Shown here piece by piece: positions 8,177-16,644 of a stretch of DNA of 64,000 nucleotides (positions are counted from its first letter, which is position 1; each line of letters opens with the position of its first letter). The notes beneath the pieces were generated by a model, which was given only the letters and a program-made list of their open reading frames with translations, ran no database searches and was not told the origin of the DNA. This DNA is from Shewanella polaris. Its GTDB lineage: Bacteria; Pseudomonadota; Gammaproteobacteria; Enterobacterales; Shewanellaceae. The position numbers and the translations under genes are program-made. The stretch is taken from contig NZ_CP041036.1 of assembly GCF_006385555.1 (NCBI RefSeq), forward strand, positions 3,224,001-3,288,000. The letters are read 5' to 3'.

Positions 8177-8231
8177 ACTTTGGGGCATAAATAATTTACA
8201 CCCCAAGACACATTTCTGGACAGAAACATGT
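8177..8231. repeat. Dispersed repeat family A, copy 2
   Basis: Nearly identical to the copy at 2028-2085: TTGGGG ... CCCCAA brackets ATAAATAATTTACA, then ACACATTTCTGGACAGAAA. It abuts the point where the IS6-type transposase frame loses similarity, so the repeat probably inserted into or recombined with that element. Confidence 0.65.
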
Positions 8232-8403
8232 TTCCCCTTTCCCACCACTGTCGAATGACTTCTGATCTGACAACCAGACATCTAGCGACCAGCAATTCTT
8301 CAATATCACGACAACTCAGTGTTAACTGATGATAGAGCCAAACCACTTTACTGATAATTAGAGCTAGATAGCGATATTCCGCAAAGACGTTAGAAGACTT
8401 CAT
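8225..8403 (-). pseudogene. IS6-family transposase, N-terminal fragment
   Basis: The first 60 residues look like an IS6-type transposase: YRYLALIISKVVWLYHQLTL, then SCRDIEELLVARCLVVRSEVIRQWW. The family's Y-R-D-I-E-E-L helix is clear. Similarity ends at repeat A; the catalytic DDE domain is absent. It starts with ATG at 8403. A relic of an insertion event, not functional. Confidence 0.75.
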
Positions 8404-8467
8404 CGGCAGAATATCGCATGGTTGATGGAGGTATTACTAAGCTGATAGCAGCGCTTGCTCCCCCCAC

Positions 8468-9103
8468 TTATTTTAACTTATTGCGTATAGCACCAGCACC
8501 TGAAAATCGGCGTCCTTTAAAACGATTTCTTACCAGTTCTTTTCCTTCATCACTTAATACAAACATGTTTAATAGTGGCGTTAAGAAGAACAAGACCATT
8601 GTCGCTGTAGCTCGATTAGTCCGTCTTTGGGAGGCATTTTTTCCTGCGGGGTCTAGTATTTGAATTACAGAGATAATCCAGATGATGGATATCGAAAATT
8701 TAGTAATAAATACGACAGGCAAGTCAGAGAATTTATTCATTTTTGCTGATAAATAACATACATGCAACGTCATCGTAGCTGCATATAAAGACGAAAACAA
8801 TAATGCCCCCTTCTCCTGACCAAAGTATAGACCTATCATATATAGGGCTGCTGGTACCCCTGCAACAGAAAGGCATTTAAATACATCATGGTAGTCTGTG
8901 TATATCACCATACCATCCTCACCATCTGACTCTTTAAATTTATTTGCTCCAGAATATGCAATTATAATTACGCTAGCCCAAGCCAGTAAATATACAAATA
9001 TTGAATACTCTGGAAGAAAGCTTGCGATCTTGATAATTGCAGCTACAGTCATCAAAGAAACGATTAAGCCTGCTAGAGCTTTAAAAAACGTTTTAATATC
9101 CAT
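8468..9103 (-). CDS. Hypothetical polytopic membrane protein, 211 aa
   Basis: About six hydrophobic segments (residues 10-30, 34-52, 78-95, 100-118, 130-148, 165-183) separated by short charged loops, ending in a basic tail (RNRFKGRRFSGAGAIRNKL). No recognised family. Start ATG at 9103. It sits alone between the IS6 remnant and a 640-bp gene-free stretch, at the edge of the accessory region. Function unknown. Confidence 0.6.
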   Translation of the reverse strand: MDIKTFFKALAGLIVSLMTVAAIIKIASFLPEYSIFVYLLAWASVIIIAYSGANKFKESDGEDGMVIYTDYHDVFKCLSVAGVPAALYMIGLYFGQEKGALLFSSLYAATMTLHVCYLSAKMNKFSDLPVVFITKFSISIIWIISVIQILDPAGKNASQRRTNRATATMVLFFLTPLLNMFVLSDEGKELVRNRFKGRRFSGAGAIRNKLK

Positions 9104-9728
9104 TTAGTATCCACCTAAGTCATAGCAGCTAGTATCTGCTGCAAATATTATTATTTTTTAATTCCCATGCCAGCACAAAACCAACACGGGGTAGCAACAT
9201 TTGAATGCGTGCAGCACACTCTAACTACAAAGCTTAAATACATTAACATAACATTGAGGAAATAAAACTAACCCATTGTATTTATGAGGTTTAACTAAAT
9301 TATCGCAAGGTATTTTAGTAAGGGAGAATTTACTTGCTAAATTCGAGAGGGTTATTCAAACAGGGGAATCCAGGATAAGTGGATTCCAGCTAAACTTCTA
9401 CTTAGAACAATGAATTTGGTACTGCCGTGAACAAATGATCGATTCTCGAAACTATGCTAAATCTATACAAAATACATAAAGATAATTACCTATTATTTGA
9501 TGCTTTTATCAATAAATTTATGATGGAAAATTCTTATTCTTGCAAGGTGACTGAGTAATTGAACTAACAAGGAATGGGGCAAAAGCGGGTCAATGACTTT
9601 ACTAAATTAGCAGCCAACCAATTAAATCAGGTATAGCACAGTCATTTAACATATCGTCTAGTGTTGATGCTATTGTTTAGTTTGTGAATATTCTATATTT
9701 TGCAATATTCGCTTATCTTCTTCTCAAA
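9104..9728. other. Gene-free interval
   Basis: Over 600 bp without a convincing gene on either strand. Short open frames have no start, no ribosome binding site and no family resemblance. Confidence 0.4.
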
Positions 9729-10042
9729 CTATCTAACTAGCCCTTTGGGTACTCTAAGGTTAACCGTATCAGGTTGTTCTAACTTGTATACCCCTCGATA
9801 GTTGAGAACGCATATTCTTACAATCTCAAACAGTGATTCAATCGGGTCGATACCCCGTGTTCATCAACAAATTTAGGGTATTTGCCATGGTTTGAGAATG
9901 TTGATATTTTCCCATGTACAAACTTACTCCTCAATTCATAAATAGTTTTTATTTTTGATTCGATACCAACTATATCACTGGCGTCTTGACTCACCCCACC
10001 AACTATAGAAGCCTTGTTATTTCTTTCTATACTACTGTGCAT
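9729..10042 (-). pseudogene. HEPN (Apea-like) C-terminal remnant, frameshifted
   Basis: The open frame reads IESKIKTIYELRSKFVHGKIS, the Leu-Arg-x-Lys-x-Val-His-Gly helix typical of Apea/HEPN RNase domains. After EHGVST the frame is lost, but the next frame continues plausibly as PIESLFEIVRICVLNYRGVY to a stop at 9729. The N-terminal part of the gene is absent. It is therefore a truncated, frameshifted relic of a HEPN protein, often abortive-infection effectors, lying next to an intact defence-type NTPase. Confidence 0.55.
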
Positions 10043-10319
10043 CTAACGCAATAAAATAGTCCAAGAAAGTCACCAAAGTCGGCCTGATTCCCCCAACTAC
10101 CCTTGAAGTTCATAAAGTACAAACAGTTCAGGCTCGCGGCGACTATAGCTAAAAGCGCAATGAGCCATTTAAACGAAATGTCATTATCACAACTTTCAAT
10201 TTCAATAGTTTCGTTTTGAGTCGTTACCGATGGATCGCTTTGAAGTGATTGAGCGTTTTAACAATGATTTAAACTAGGTTATCATTTAGTTATGAGCGTA
10301 AAGCCCCTTAAGGAAGATA

Positions 10320-12602
10320 ATGACTAAGGTTCAAGCATCCGAAGTAACGTATGAACTGCATTCTTTAGGTTGGAAGGCTTTTCAGCAGTTATGTGCAACG
10401 GTTTTATCTGAGGTACTAGGTCAGACTGTCCAAGTCTTTTCAGAAGTAAATGATGGAGGTCGTGATTTAGCATTTTATGGGAATTGGCTTAATAGTTCAG
10501 AGTCTAGTGTAAATTTCCAGGGTGCTTTTACCATTCAATGTAAACATACGATAAAACCAGATGCTAGCTTTAGTCTCAGTCTTGTAAGTGGTGAGTTGAA
10601 AAAAGTTAAGATTTTGGCAGAAAAGGGGTTGTGTGAAAACTATCTAATTATAACTAATGCTAAAGTATCGGCTGAGGCTGAAATTGCAATTATTGAAGCA
10701 TTTGAAGAGATTGATGGCCTTAAGATATGTAGAGTTTTTTCTGGACAATGGCTTAGTCAAAAAATTAGAGAATCCGCTAGACTACGAATGTTAATACCAA
10801 GGGTTTATGGGTTAGGTGATTTAGCTCAAATCGTAGATAGTAGAGCTTATGAACAAGCCAATGAAATACTATCTTCTATGGGGAGAGAGATCGCAAAGTT
10901 TGTAATTACAGATGCTTATAACAAAAGTGTTGATGCATTAACTGACAATGGTTTTGTATTTTTGTTAGGTGAACCAGCATCTGGGAAATCTATGATTGCG
11001 GCATCTTTGGTGTTAGCTTCGATAGATTTATGGAAATTGAATGCAATAAAAATAAGCACTCCGGATGAATTAAGTCGGCATTGGAATCCGCTTGAAAAAA
11101 ATCAAATATTTTGGGTTGACGACGTATTTGGTGCTACTCAATTAGATCATTCTAAAGCCAATGACTGGAATTTAAAGTTGGGTCATTTTAATGCCGCGAT
11201 AAATAAAGGTGCAAGAATTATATTTACCTCCAGAACATATATATATGAAGAAGCAAAGGGGTATTTAAAAGAGTCGGCTGCACCTGTAATAAAGAATTCC
11301 CAAGTAACAATTTATGTAGAGAATCTGTCTAAAGATGAGAAGGAACAAATTCTATATAATCACATAAAGCTAGGTAATCAAGCGCATGATTTTAAAAGAA
11401 AAATAAAGAAGTACTTACCCAGCATTGTTATTAGTAAAGGTTTTTCTCCAGAAGTTGCGAGAAGGCTTGGTGACAAAAATTTCACGAAAAAGTTATTTTT
11501 AAGCGAAAAAAATGTTGTTGATTTTTTTGAAAAACCAATGGATTTTTTGATCGATACAATTAGAAATTTAGATGTTCATAGCCGAGCAGCACTAACAGTG
11601 TTGTTCCGAAATGGAGGCGAAATTGAAAGACCAGTCCCTAATGAACTGATAGACGTACATTATTTAAGTCGACTAGGTAGTACACCATACTATGTTTTGA
11701 AGTCGTTAGGGTTTCTTGAAGAAAGCTTTACGATCTCTTTTCTAAAAGGGAAAAAATATTTTTGGAAGTTCAAGCACCCTATCATTCAAGATGCATTAGC
11801 TAATATTTTTTCAAATGATCTAGAATTTCTTGATGAGTACGTATCTGGTGCAAATATCTTAAAGCTATTTAGGGAAGTAAGTTGTGGTTTAGATGACGTT
11901 CTTGGTAGCAAAATTGTTTTGTCTAATCAATATTATAGGTTATTGATTGACAGAATAAGAATGCTTGATATTAAAATTTATTATAACTCCATTGGATTAT
12001 CTTATTTTCTATCTGGAAGATGTGACTATGACTTTTTAAAGATGTTAGTTGATAGTTATCCAGAATACGTTTCATCTCTACGAGTTATTTCTGGTTTAAA
12101 GTATTGTACTGATTTGAAGGTGTTGCTCAAATTAAAATCAATAGGGCTTTTAGAAGAGCCACTGAGACTTAAAGCTGTTACTAGATACTTTGATATTGCG
12201 GTAAATTGGTTTGATGCAGGTGCTTTAGACGAGTCTTGTATGTTGCTACTTACTGAAACTGAAAAGGAAAGTTTGCTACATAAAATTAAGAGTGAATCAT
12301 TACCGAAAATCACTAGTGAGTTAGGCAATTATGAAACAAACTGGAATGGTGAAGAACCAGAAGAGTATCTTGAAGAAATTTCATCCGCGATTGATGTATA
12401 TCTAAGAGTTTTCAATGATGAGGGGAGCAAAGATTATCTTGAAGAAGCTAAAGAAATTTTGATCGAGTGTAAGACTAACCTCGAGTCAAATTACTTCGAG
12501 GAGGAAGAAGACGACGGTAGTAGTTTTTTCTCAAAAGAAGCTCCTAGTCATAGTCCGATAGATTATGGTGGTAGGTGTGTTTTTGAAGATGTAGATAAAT
12601 AG
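10320..12602 (+). CDS. Restriction-endonuclease / STAND NTPase fusion (putative anti-phage protein)
   Basis: 760 residues. The N-terminal domain (about 10-150) has a PD-(D/E)xK nuclease core: GGRDL (D49) and then FTIQCKH (Q73, K75), the Mrr-like D...QxK arrangement. A P-loop NTPase follows: Walker A GEPASGKS (217-224), Walker B IFWVDD (263-268) and an IIFTSR sensor strand (300-305), as in the nSTAND3 group. The remaining 400 residues are helical and end in an acidic tail (FEEEEDDGSS). Such fusions act as phage sensors that release a nuclease; Avs proteins are the known model. The start ATG has AAGGA upstream. Base composition is low-GC. Its role in defence is inferred from architecture and location. 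Confidence 0.82.
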   Translation: MTKVQASEVTYELHSLGWKAFQQLCATVLSEVLGQTVQVFSEVNDGGRDLAFYGNWLNSSESSVNFQGAFTIQCKHTIKPDASFSLSLVSGELKKVKILAEKGLCENYLIITNAKVSAEAEIAIIEAFEEIDGLKICRVFSGQWLSQKIRESARLRMLIPRVYGLGDLAQIVDSRAYEQANEILSSMGREIAKFVITDAYNKSVDALTDNGFVFLLGEPASGKSMIAASLVLASIDLWKLNAIKISTPDELSRHWNPLEKNQIFWVDDVFGATQLDHSKANDWNLKLGHFNAAINKGARIIFTSRTYIYEEAKGYLKESAAPVIKNSQVTIYVENLSKDEKEQILYNHIKLGNQAHDFKRKIKKYLPSIVISKGFSPEVARRLGDKNFTKKLFLSEKNVVDFFEKPMDFLIDTIRNLDVHSRAALTVLFRNGGEIERPVPNELIDVHYLSRLGSTPYYVLKSLGFLEESFTISFLKGKKYFWKFKHPIIQDALANIFSNDLEFLDEYVSGANILKLFREVSCGLDDVLGSKIVLSNQYYRLLIDRIRMLDIKIYYNSIGLSYFLSGRCDYDFLKMLVDSYPEYVSSLRVISGLKYCTDLKVLLKLKSIGLLEEPLRLKAVTRYFDIAVNWFDAGALDESCMLLLTETEKESLLHKIKSESLPKITSELGNYETNWNGEEPEEYLEEISSAIDVYLRVFNDEGSKDYLEEAKEILIECKTNLESNYFEEEEDDGSSFFSKEAPSHSPIDYGGRCVFEDVDK

Positions 12603-12604
12603 TA

Positions 12605-12626
12605 ACCCCGAAACATCGGTGTTTTT
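12605..12626 (+). terminator. Weak terminator after the STAND gene
   Basis: CCGA-AACA-TCGG forms a short stem followed by TGTTTTT just after the stop. The stem is only four to five pairs. Confidence 0.4.
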
Positions 12627-12734
12627 CATAGCTCATTTGAAGCCGAATTTGGAGTGGGCGGACCATTCCATTAGGTCTTGTATTTTGCCTATCCATTAGC
12701 GCATGTATGGGAAACGTAATTAGCACACAATGGG

Positions 12735-12856
12735 GCATATAACGATTTAGAGCGGTCACTCTAAGCCGTGCCTGGACAGAAATCAGTTAGTGCTTCTAGT
12801 CTAATTTTGAGTTTATTTGGAATCCTGTGCTTGATATCTTGAACTCTTGTTATACG
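12735..12856 (-). other. attC-like integron recombination site 3
   Basis: Read on the minus strand it starts with GTATAACAAGAG and ends with TAAATCGTTATATGC: an R''-like box (TATAAC-AAG) and an R'-like box (C-GTTATAT) about 120 bp apart, with partial complementarity between the ends (AGAG/CTCT). The orientation matches the cassette genes. It follows the Zn-ribbon/membrane-protein cassette. The GGGGCAT and CTGGACAGAAA motifs of repeat family A overlap its inner part and outer edge. Confidence 0.6.
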
Positions 12857-12860
12857 TACA

Positions 12861-13329
12861 TTAATACGAAACCCAGAATATCTCTTCATTGGGCTCGTTT
12901 TCGGAGTCTTTCCAACTTAGTTTAACTTGGTACTTTGTTGGACTTCCCAAACAAATTGCTGCAATTAACTTAATTCTTGAATTATTTTTCATCTCTGGGT
13001 GAGGAAATTTATCGTTTAGTTCACTTGAAATTAAAGGACTATCCTCACAATCAATTAACTCAAAATTTAAATTGTAGGCACTTCCTTGTCCCGTATTTGA
13101 AATATAAAAATGATATGATTTACCGAGCTTTGACAAGGTTACGTTAAAGTTTATTTTTATTTGCTTTTTCTTCAGCTAAGTTTTCAATCTGCAATTGCGA
13201 TAGTTTAGCTGTAACTCTTTCTAATTCGAGTTGCTCTTTTGCAAGTTTACGAGTGCGAACTAAAGACACCGAAGATATGACAATTGCTATTAATGATACT
13301 AAAGCACTAATAATTTCAAATTTACTCAC
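12861..13329 (-). pseudogene. Membrane-anchored protein split by a one-base frameshift
   Basis: Two frames belong together: residues 1-61 (MSKFEIISALVSLIAIVISS, one membrane helix, then a charged coiled-coil) and a second frame reading NFNVTLSKLGKSYHFYISNT to the stop at 12861. Removing one A from the five-A run near 13155 joins them into a protein of about 152 residues with a TM anchor, coiled coil and a beta-rich cytoplasmic domain (ISNTGQGSAYNLNFELID). The break is either a mutation, an assembly error in the A-run or a slippage site. It is the second gene of an integron cassette with the Zn-ribbon gene. Confidence 0.6.
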
Positions 13330-13559
13330 TTAAATCCTTTTAATGCGTTTTTCAGCATTTTTTCTATTTCTTTTTTCGCTTCAGGAATTACTACTTTTTT
13401 TGCTTGTTCGATACCTGCTTCTTTTAAATCGCATAACATCACTTCAAACTTGCATTGGTTGCACTTTACGAAATCGTCATCCTGGACATTGTCTGGTTGT
13501 TCAAATTCGGTATGCCCACATTCTGGGCATTGAATTTCTATATGATCTGTTTTTAACAC
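13326..13559 (-). CDS. Small zinc-ribbon protein (integron cassette)
   Basis: 77 residues counting from GTG at 13559, chosen because AAGGAGAG precedes it and because frames extending upstream would translate the attC site. Two CxxC knuckles, CPECGHTEF and VKCNQCKFEV, form a zinc ribbon in the first half; the second half is a Lys/Glu-rich amphipathic helix (IPEAKKEIEKMLKNALKG). It overlaps the next gene by four bases (stop/start at 13326-13329), so the two were co-translated before the frameshift. Function unknown. Confidence 0.65.
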   Translation of the reverse strand: MLKTDHIEIQCPECGHTEFEQPDNVQDDDFVKCNQCKFEVMLCDLKEAGIEQAKKVVIPEAKKEIEKMLKNALKGFK

Positions 13560-13576
13560 CTGAACTCTCCTTGTAC

Positions 13577-13647
13577 CTATAACGCTCCACTCACCGGAAT
13601 TTTGGGAGCGAAGCGAGTAAAATTCGAGTGAGTGGCTTGTTATATGC
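13577..13647 (-). other. attC-like integron recombination site 1
   Basis: On the minus strand: GCATATAACAAGCCACTCAC at the 5' end and GTGAGTGGAGCGTTATAGG at the 3' end, 71 bp in all. CCACTCAC and GTGAGTGG are perfectly complementary, and the boxes TATAAC and GTTATAG fit RYYYAAC/GTTRRRY. A second inner pair (AATTTT/AAAATT) surrounds a small loop. This is a textbook 59-base element closing the ATPase cassette. Confidence 0.82.
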
Positions 13648-13658
13648 TTTGCCAATAG

Positions 13659-15968
13659 TCACGTAACAACCTCGACCATTTCGTTGTAATGAACTTCGTC
13701 AACTTCATGAAGCCAAGTGAAAATATCACCAATCACATTTTGGCTTTCACCAAGAAGGTTTTCTGAAGAATCCTCGTTAATTTCAATAACAGCACTATGA
13801 GAATACTTATTTATAAACCGGTAAATCTTTTCTTTTGTAGCTTCATCTGTTGTTTCACAACCATTTAATCCACAAGTCATAAGTTGTGATATATCACTTC
13901 GGTGCTTTGGGAATTTAAAGCTAAAAAATGATTCAAGCAGCTTTCGTGCAAGGTTCGCTGTTAAAAAGGCGTCGTCTCTCGATAATGTGGAGCTATCCTT
14001 AAATGCGTATAATTTTGAAAATATGTAATGGTATTCCGAGTTATACTTCACCAAACTAAGATCTGCGTCCATAAAAGTTGAGCTACGTGGGGTAGATGTT
14101 GTAGTTTGAATTGTATAAAAAAAAGCATTAGGAACTTTAGGTGGATTCTTTCTTTGTCTATTGCGATTTACCCCTTCGAACCAATCACGCATTAATTTAA
14201 AATAAGTAAAATTATGTGTAAATACAAACAACTGCTTGGCTTTATCACAATTGCTACGAAGAAATGAATACGAATGAAAGAGGTGATTTGAATCAAAGCT
14301 TGATACAGGATCATCTACGACAACAATAGTGTTTTCCATTTTGTTATCGTTTTCCTTTAACTTGGTGATGAAGTAAACAAACGCTATGGCTGTTTTTTCA
14401 CCCTCACTCAAGTTCCCCTCGACTAGATCAGAATCGTTCCTAAGTATTTCATAACCTTTATTTGATGGATTAAAGCGAAGAGTTAATTCACTACGACCAA
14501 GGAATTTGTGAAGTGATTCGTTAAACTGGTCAGCTCCAAGACCTTCGTTTGAAAGTGAATCTTCAAGCCATCGAATTTCCGAATCTAGGCTGTTTATTGT
14601 TGTTTTTAGCGTAGTGTTTTCGGCTGTTCGGCGAGTAACTTCCTTTTTCTTTTCGTGGTAGCCAAAGTCCTTAACTTCAGTAGTAGCATAGTGAAGCTCA
14701 AGTTGCTTCTTAGCTTTTTTTGTTTCTACTTCGAAATTTCCTGACTTGTGGTTGTGCTTTCCAACAACCTTACCAATAGCGGTCATTGCATCATTAAATG
14801 CTGTTACAGACGATTTATTGATGATATCAACGATTAACCCTGTTTCTAGCGGATTACCAGTCTTTTCCTTTAGAACACTGTGCCATGTTGCTATATCTTC
14901 GTTCAACGTGGTTATTGCTTTTTCCAACGCGGAGCAAGAGTCAATGTATTCCTTTTTAAATTCTTCGTAGAAATCACTTGCACTGGGAAGTACAGGTGAT
15001 TGAACATATTGACTGACAAGCCATCCATCAGCTCTAACAAGTCGGTCTTGAAAGGCTTTGTAATCGTCATTGAAATGAGCTTCAAGTTGTTTAATTCTTA
15101 CTTCAGTGATTGTATTACCACAAAATTCACACTCGTTTGTATCATGGCGCTTATGAAGCTCAAGACCAGTTTCAATCCAAGATCTTATATCACCATATTC
15201 GACAAGCCTCTGAATGGTTTCACTAACCACACTGGTTTTTAAAAGGTCTTCAAGGCGTTCTTTAGCCTTGCTGAAAGTTTCCTGATTGATGGTTTGCGGT
15301 GTGAAGGTGATAGTACTCTTTTGATCTGGCTTAGCCGCATTGGTCAATTCAATAATCTTGTCGTCATCTAAAAGCGGCTCGTCTGCCTTAGTGGCTTCAT
15401 GATTTGCAGTAATAAATGCTTCAAACTTTCGCTTATCATAGTTCAGGTAATAGCTATCAGTGGTGTCTATCGACTGAAGGCTAGTTTTCATGTGCCGTGC
15501 GCTACTAGTACCGAATTTTGAGACAGCTGTATTCAGCTTCTTAATTGCTTCAGCTTCTTTGTTATGCACTTCGGAATCAGATTTTTGCTTCTTCTTTAGT
15601 TCCTCTAGTTTTTCACGTTCTTCAATTTTTTCTTTATCTACAAGTAAAATGCTTTTAACAACACTATTCCATGAGATATTTTCATCAATAAAGTCTTGAT
15701 TAAATGTGTACACGTTTAGATCAGATTCGGCAATATTCGCTTGTGTAATCGCTGCCTCGCCATTAAGTGAAACTGAGAATTCTGAGGAAGGAAACCTTAT
15801 CGAATGAGCTTTGTTTTCGATGCATCTGAATACACCTGAAAGAGTAGATTTACCGCTACCGTTCCAACCATAAAACAAGTTGTATTTTCCGAAATCTTTG
15901 GCATTGGAATTAGTATGATTCTGAAAGATACCGAACTGCTTTAGTTTTTGTATACTTTTTATTGACAT
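13659..15968 (-). CDS. PrrC/RloC-like AAA ATPase with zinc hook (integron cassette)
   Basis: 769 residues. ABC-type ATPase head: Walker A GWNGSGKST (34-42), signature NLSEGEK (519-525), Walker B IVVVDD (548-553) and the switch His in VFTHNF (585). Between them lies a coiled-coil insertion carrying CEFC (C280, C283), a rad50-like zinc hook. The C-terminal 100 residues contain RKLLE (675-679) and RFINKYSH (R717-x6-H724), matching the R-x3-E and R-x4-6-H patterns of PrrC/RloC anticodon nucleases and HEPN RNases. RloC cuts tRNA anticodon loops to abort phage infection. The gene starts just after attC site 2 and ends 12 bp before attC site 1, so it is a single-gene cassette. RNase activity is inferred. 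Confidence 0.82.
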   Translation of the reverse strand: MSIKSIQKLKQFGIFQNHTNSNAKDFGKYNLFYGWNGSGKSTLSGVFRCIENKAHSIRFPSSEFSVSLNGEAAITQANIAESDLNVYTFNQDFIDENISWNSVVKSILLVDKEKIEEREKLEELKKKQKSDSEVHNKEAEAIKKLNTAVSKFGTSSARHMKTSLQSIDTTDSYYLNYDKRKFEAFITANHEATKADEPLLDDDKIIELTNAAKPDQKSTITFTPQTINQETFSKAKERLEDLLKTSVVSETIQRLVEYGDIRSWIETGLELHKRHDTNECEFCGNTITEVRIKQLEAHFNDDYKAFQDRLVRADGWLVSQYVQSPVLPSASDFYEEFKKEYIDSCSALEKAITTLNEDIATWHSVLKEKTGNPLETGLIVDIINKSSVTAFNDAMTAIGKVVGKHNHKSGNFEVETKKAKKQLELHYATTEVKDFGYHEKKKEVTRRTAENTTLKTTINSLDSEIRWLEDSLSNEGLGADQFNESLHKFLGRSELTLRFNPSNKGYEILRNDSDLVEGNLSEGEKTAIAFVYFITKLKENDNKMENTIVVVDDPVSSFDSNHLFHSYSFLRSNCDKAKQLFVFTHNFTYFKLMRDWFEGVNRNRQRKNPPKVPNAFFYTIQTTTSTPRSSTFMDADLSLVKYNSEYHYIFSKLYAFKDSSTLSRDDAFLTANLARKLLESFFSFKFPKHRSDISQLMTCGLNGCETTDEATKEKIYRFINKYSHSAVIEINEDSSENLLGESQNVIGDIFTWLHEVDEVHYNEMVEVVT

Positions 15969-16007
15969 AACATCCTTGCTCTAAAATTCGTTCACTGCTC
16001 AAACTGC

Positions 16008-16061
16008 GTATAACGCCAAATTCAACGGCGAGTATAACGAGTCCGATGCAATTGTTTATTA
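16008..16061 (-). other. attC-like integron recombination site 2
   Basis: On the minus strand: AATAAACAATTGCATCGGAC ... CGTTGAATTTGGCGTTATACG. The GGCGTTATAC end is a canonical R' box; the AAACAA end is a degenerate R'' box. It overlaps the last codons of the 144-residue gene, a common arrangement in cassettes. It marks the boundary to the ATPase cassette. Confidence 0.65.
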
Positions 16062-16456
16062 AATGCTTTTACATCATTCTCGGATTTTTGTATTTGTAAA
16101 TCTAACAACCTATCTTGTTTGGGTTGAATTTTTGTATGCCAATGGTGAAACCCATAAGCTGTGAAACCACCACCAAAAACAAAAAAGCAAGTAAGGTAAA
16201 TACCGAGTTCAAGGTCTTTATTGGACTTGGCAATTTCAGCTTTCTGCTCATATAAAAATAATTCAAGATTTTCATCTTCGTTTAAAGTTTCTTTGGCCTT
16301 GAGAGTCTCCATTGGTATATAGCGGTCAAATGCCATGGAGTTGTAGTGCTCATGCCGTATGAAGAACATTATTGCTGTTGTAAGTAATATCAACAACCCT
16401 AATAAGGCATAGAACTTATATATGTTATCTGTTGGTAATGGAATCTTTGACTGCAT
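16022..16456 (-). CDS. Two-helix membrane protein (integron cassette)
   Basis: 144 residues with two hydrophobic helices (about 16-35 and 84-104) and a charged loop between them (RHEHYNSMAFDRYIPMETLK, then Glu/Lys-rich). The tail after helix 2 is basic and coiled-coil-like. Start ATG at 16456 with AAGGA upstream. The 3' end is inside attC site 2. No recognised family; many integron cassettes encode such small membrane proteins, some of them defence or toxin-antitoxin parts. Confidence 0.6.
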   Translation of the reverse strand: MQSKIPLPTDNIYKFYALLGLLILLTTAIMFFIRHEHYNSMAFDRYIPMETLKAKETLNEDENLELFLYEQKAEIAKSNKDLELGIYLTCFFVFGGGFTAYGFHHWHTKIQPKQDRLLDLQIQKSENDVKAFNKQLHRTRYTRR

Positions 16457-16644
16457 CCAAATATCCTTGTGAATTTAGCATTTTATTAGTACGCATGCGC
16501 GCTTACCTCATTAGACCAGTAAAAACACGCATAATTAACTACCTCTATTGCAAAACTTATCAGCTTTCCTTCAAATGTACCATCAGGAAAAACGCGCATG
16601 TAAATTGACTTAAAAATGCTCAAAACTAATTAAGTTTGAATATG
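16457..16644. other. Left junction of the cassette array
   Basis: No attC, attI or integrase is recognisable between the 144-aa cassette and the IS1595-like element. The array therefore appears as cassettes lacking an integrase in this window. Confidence 0.4.

Noticed and set aside
10038..10050. GCGTTAG on the minus strand as a fourth attC end
   Set aside because: No matching R'' box or complementary arm within 150 bp.
13571..13655. N-terminal extension of the Zn-ribbon protein (MAKHITSHS...)
   Set aside because: This stretch is the attC site; a GTG with a strong AAGGAGAG follows it.
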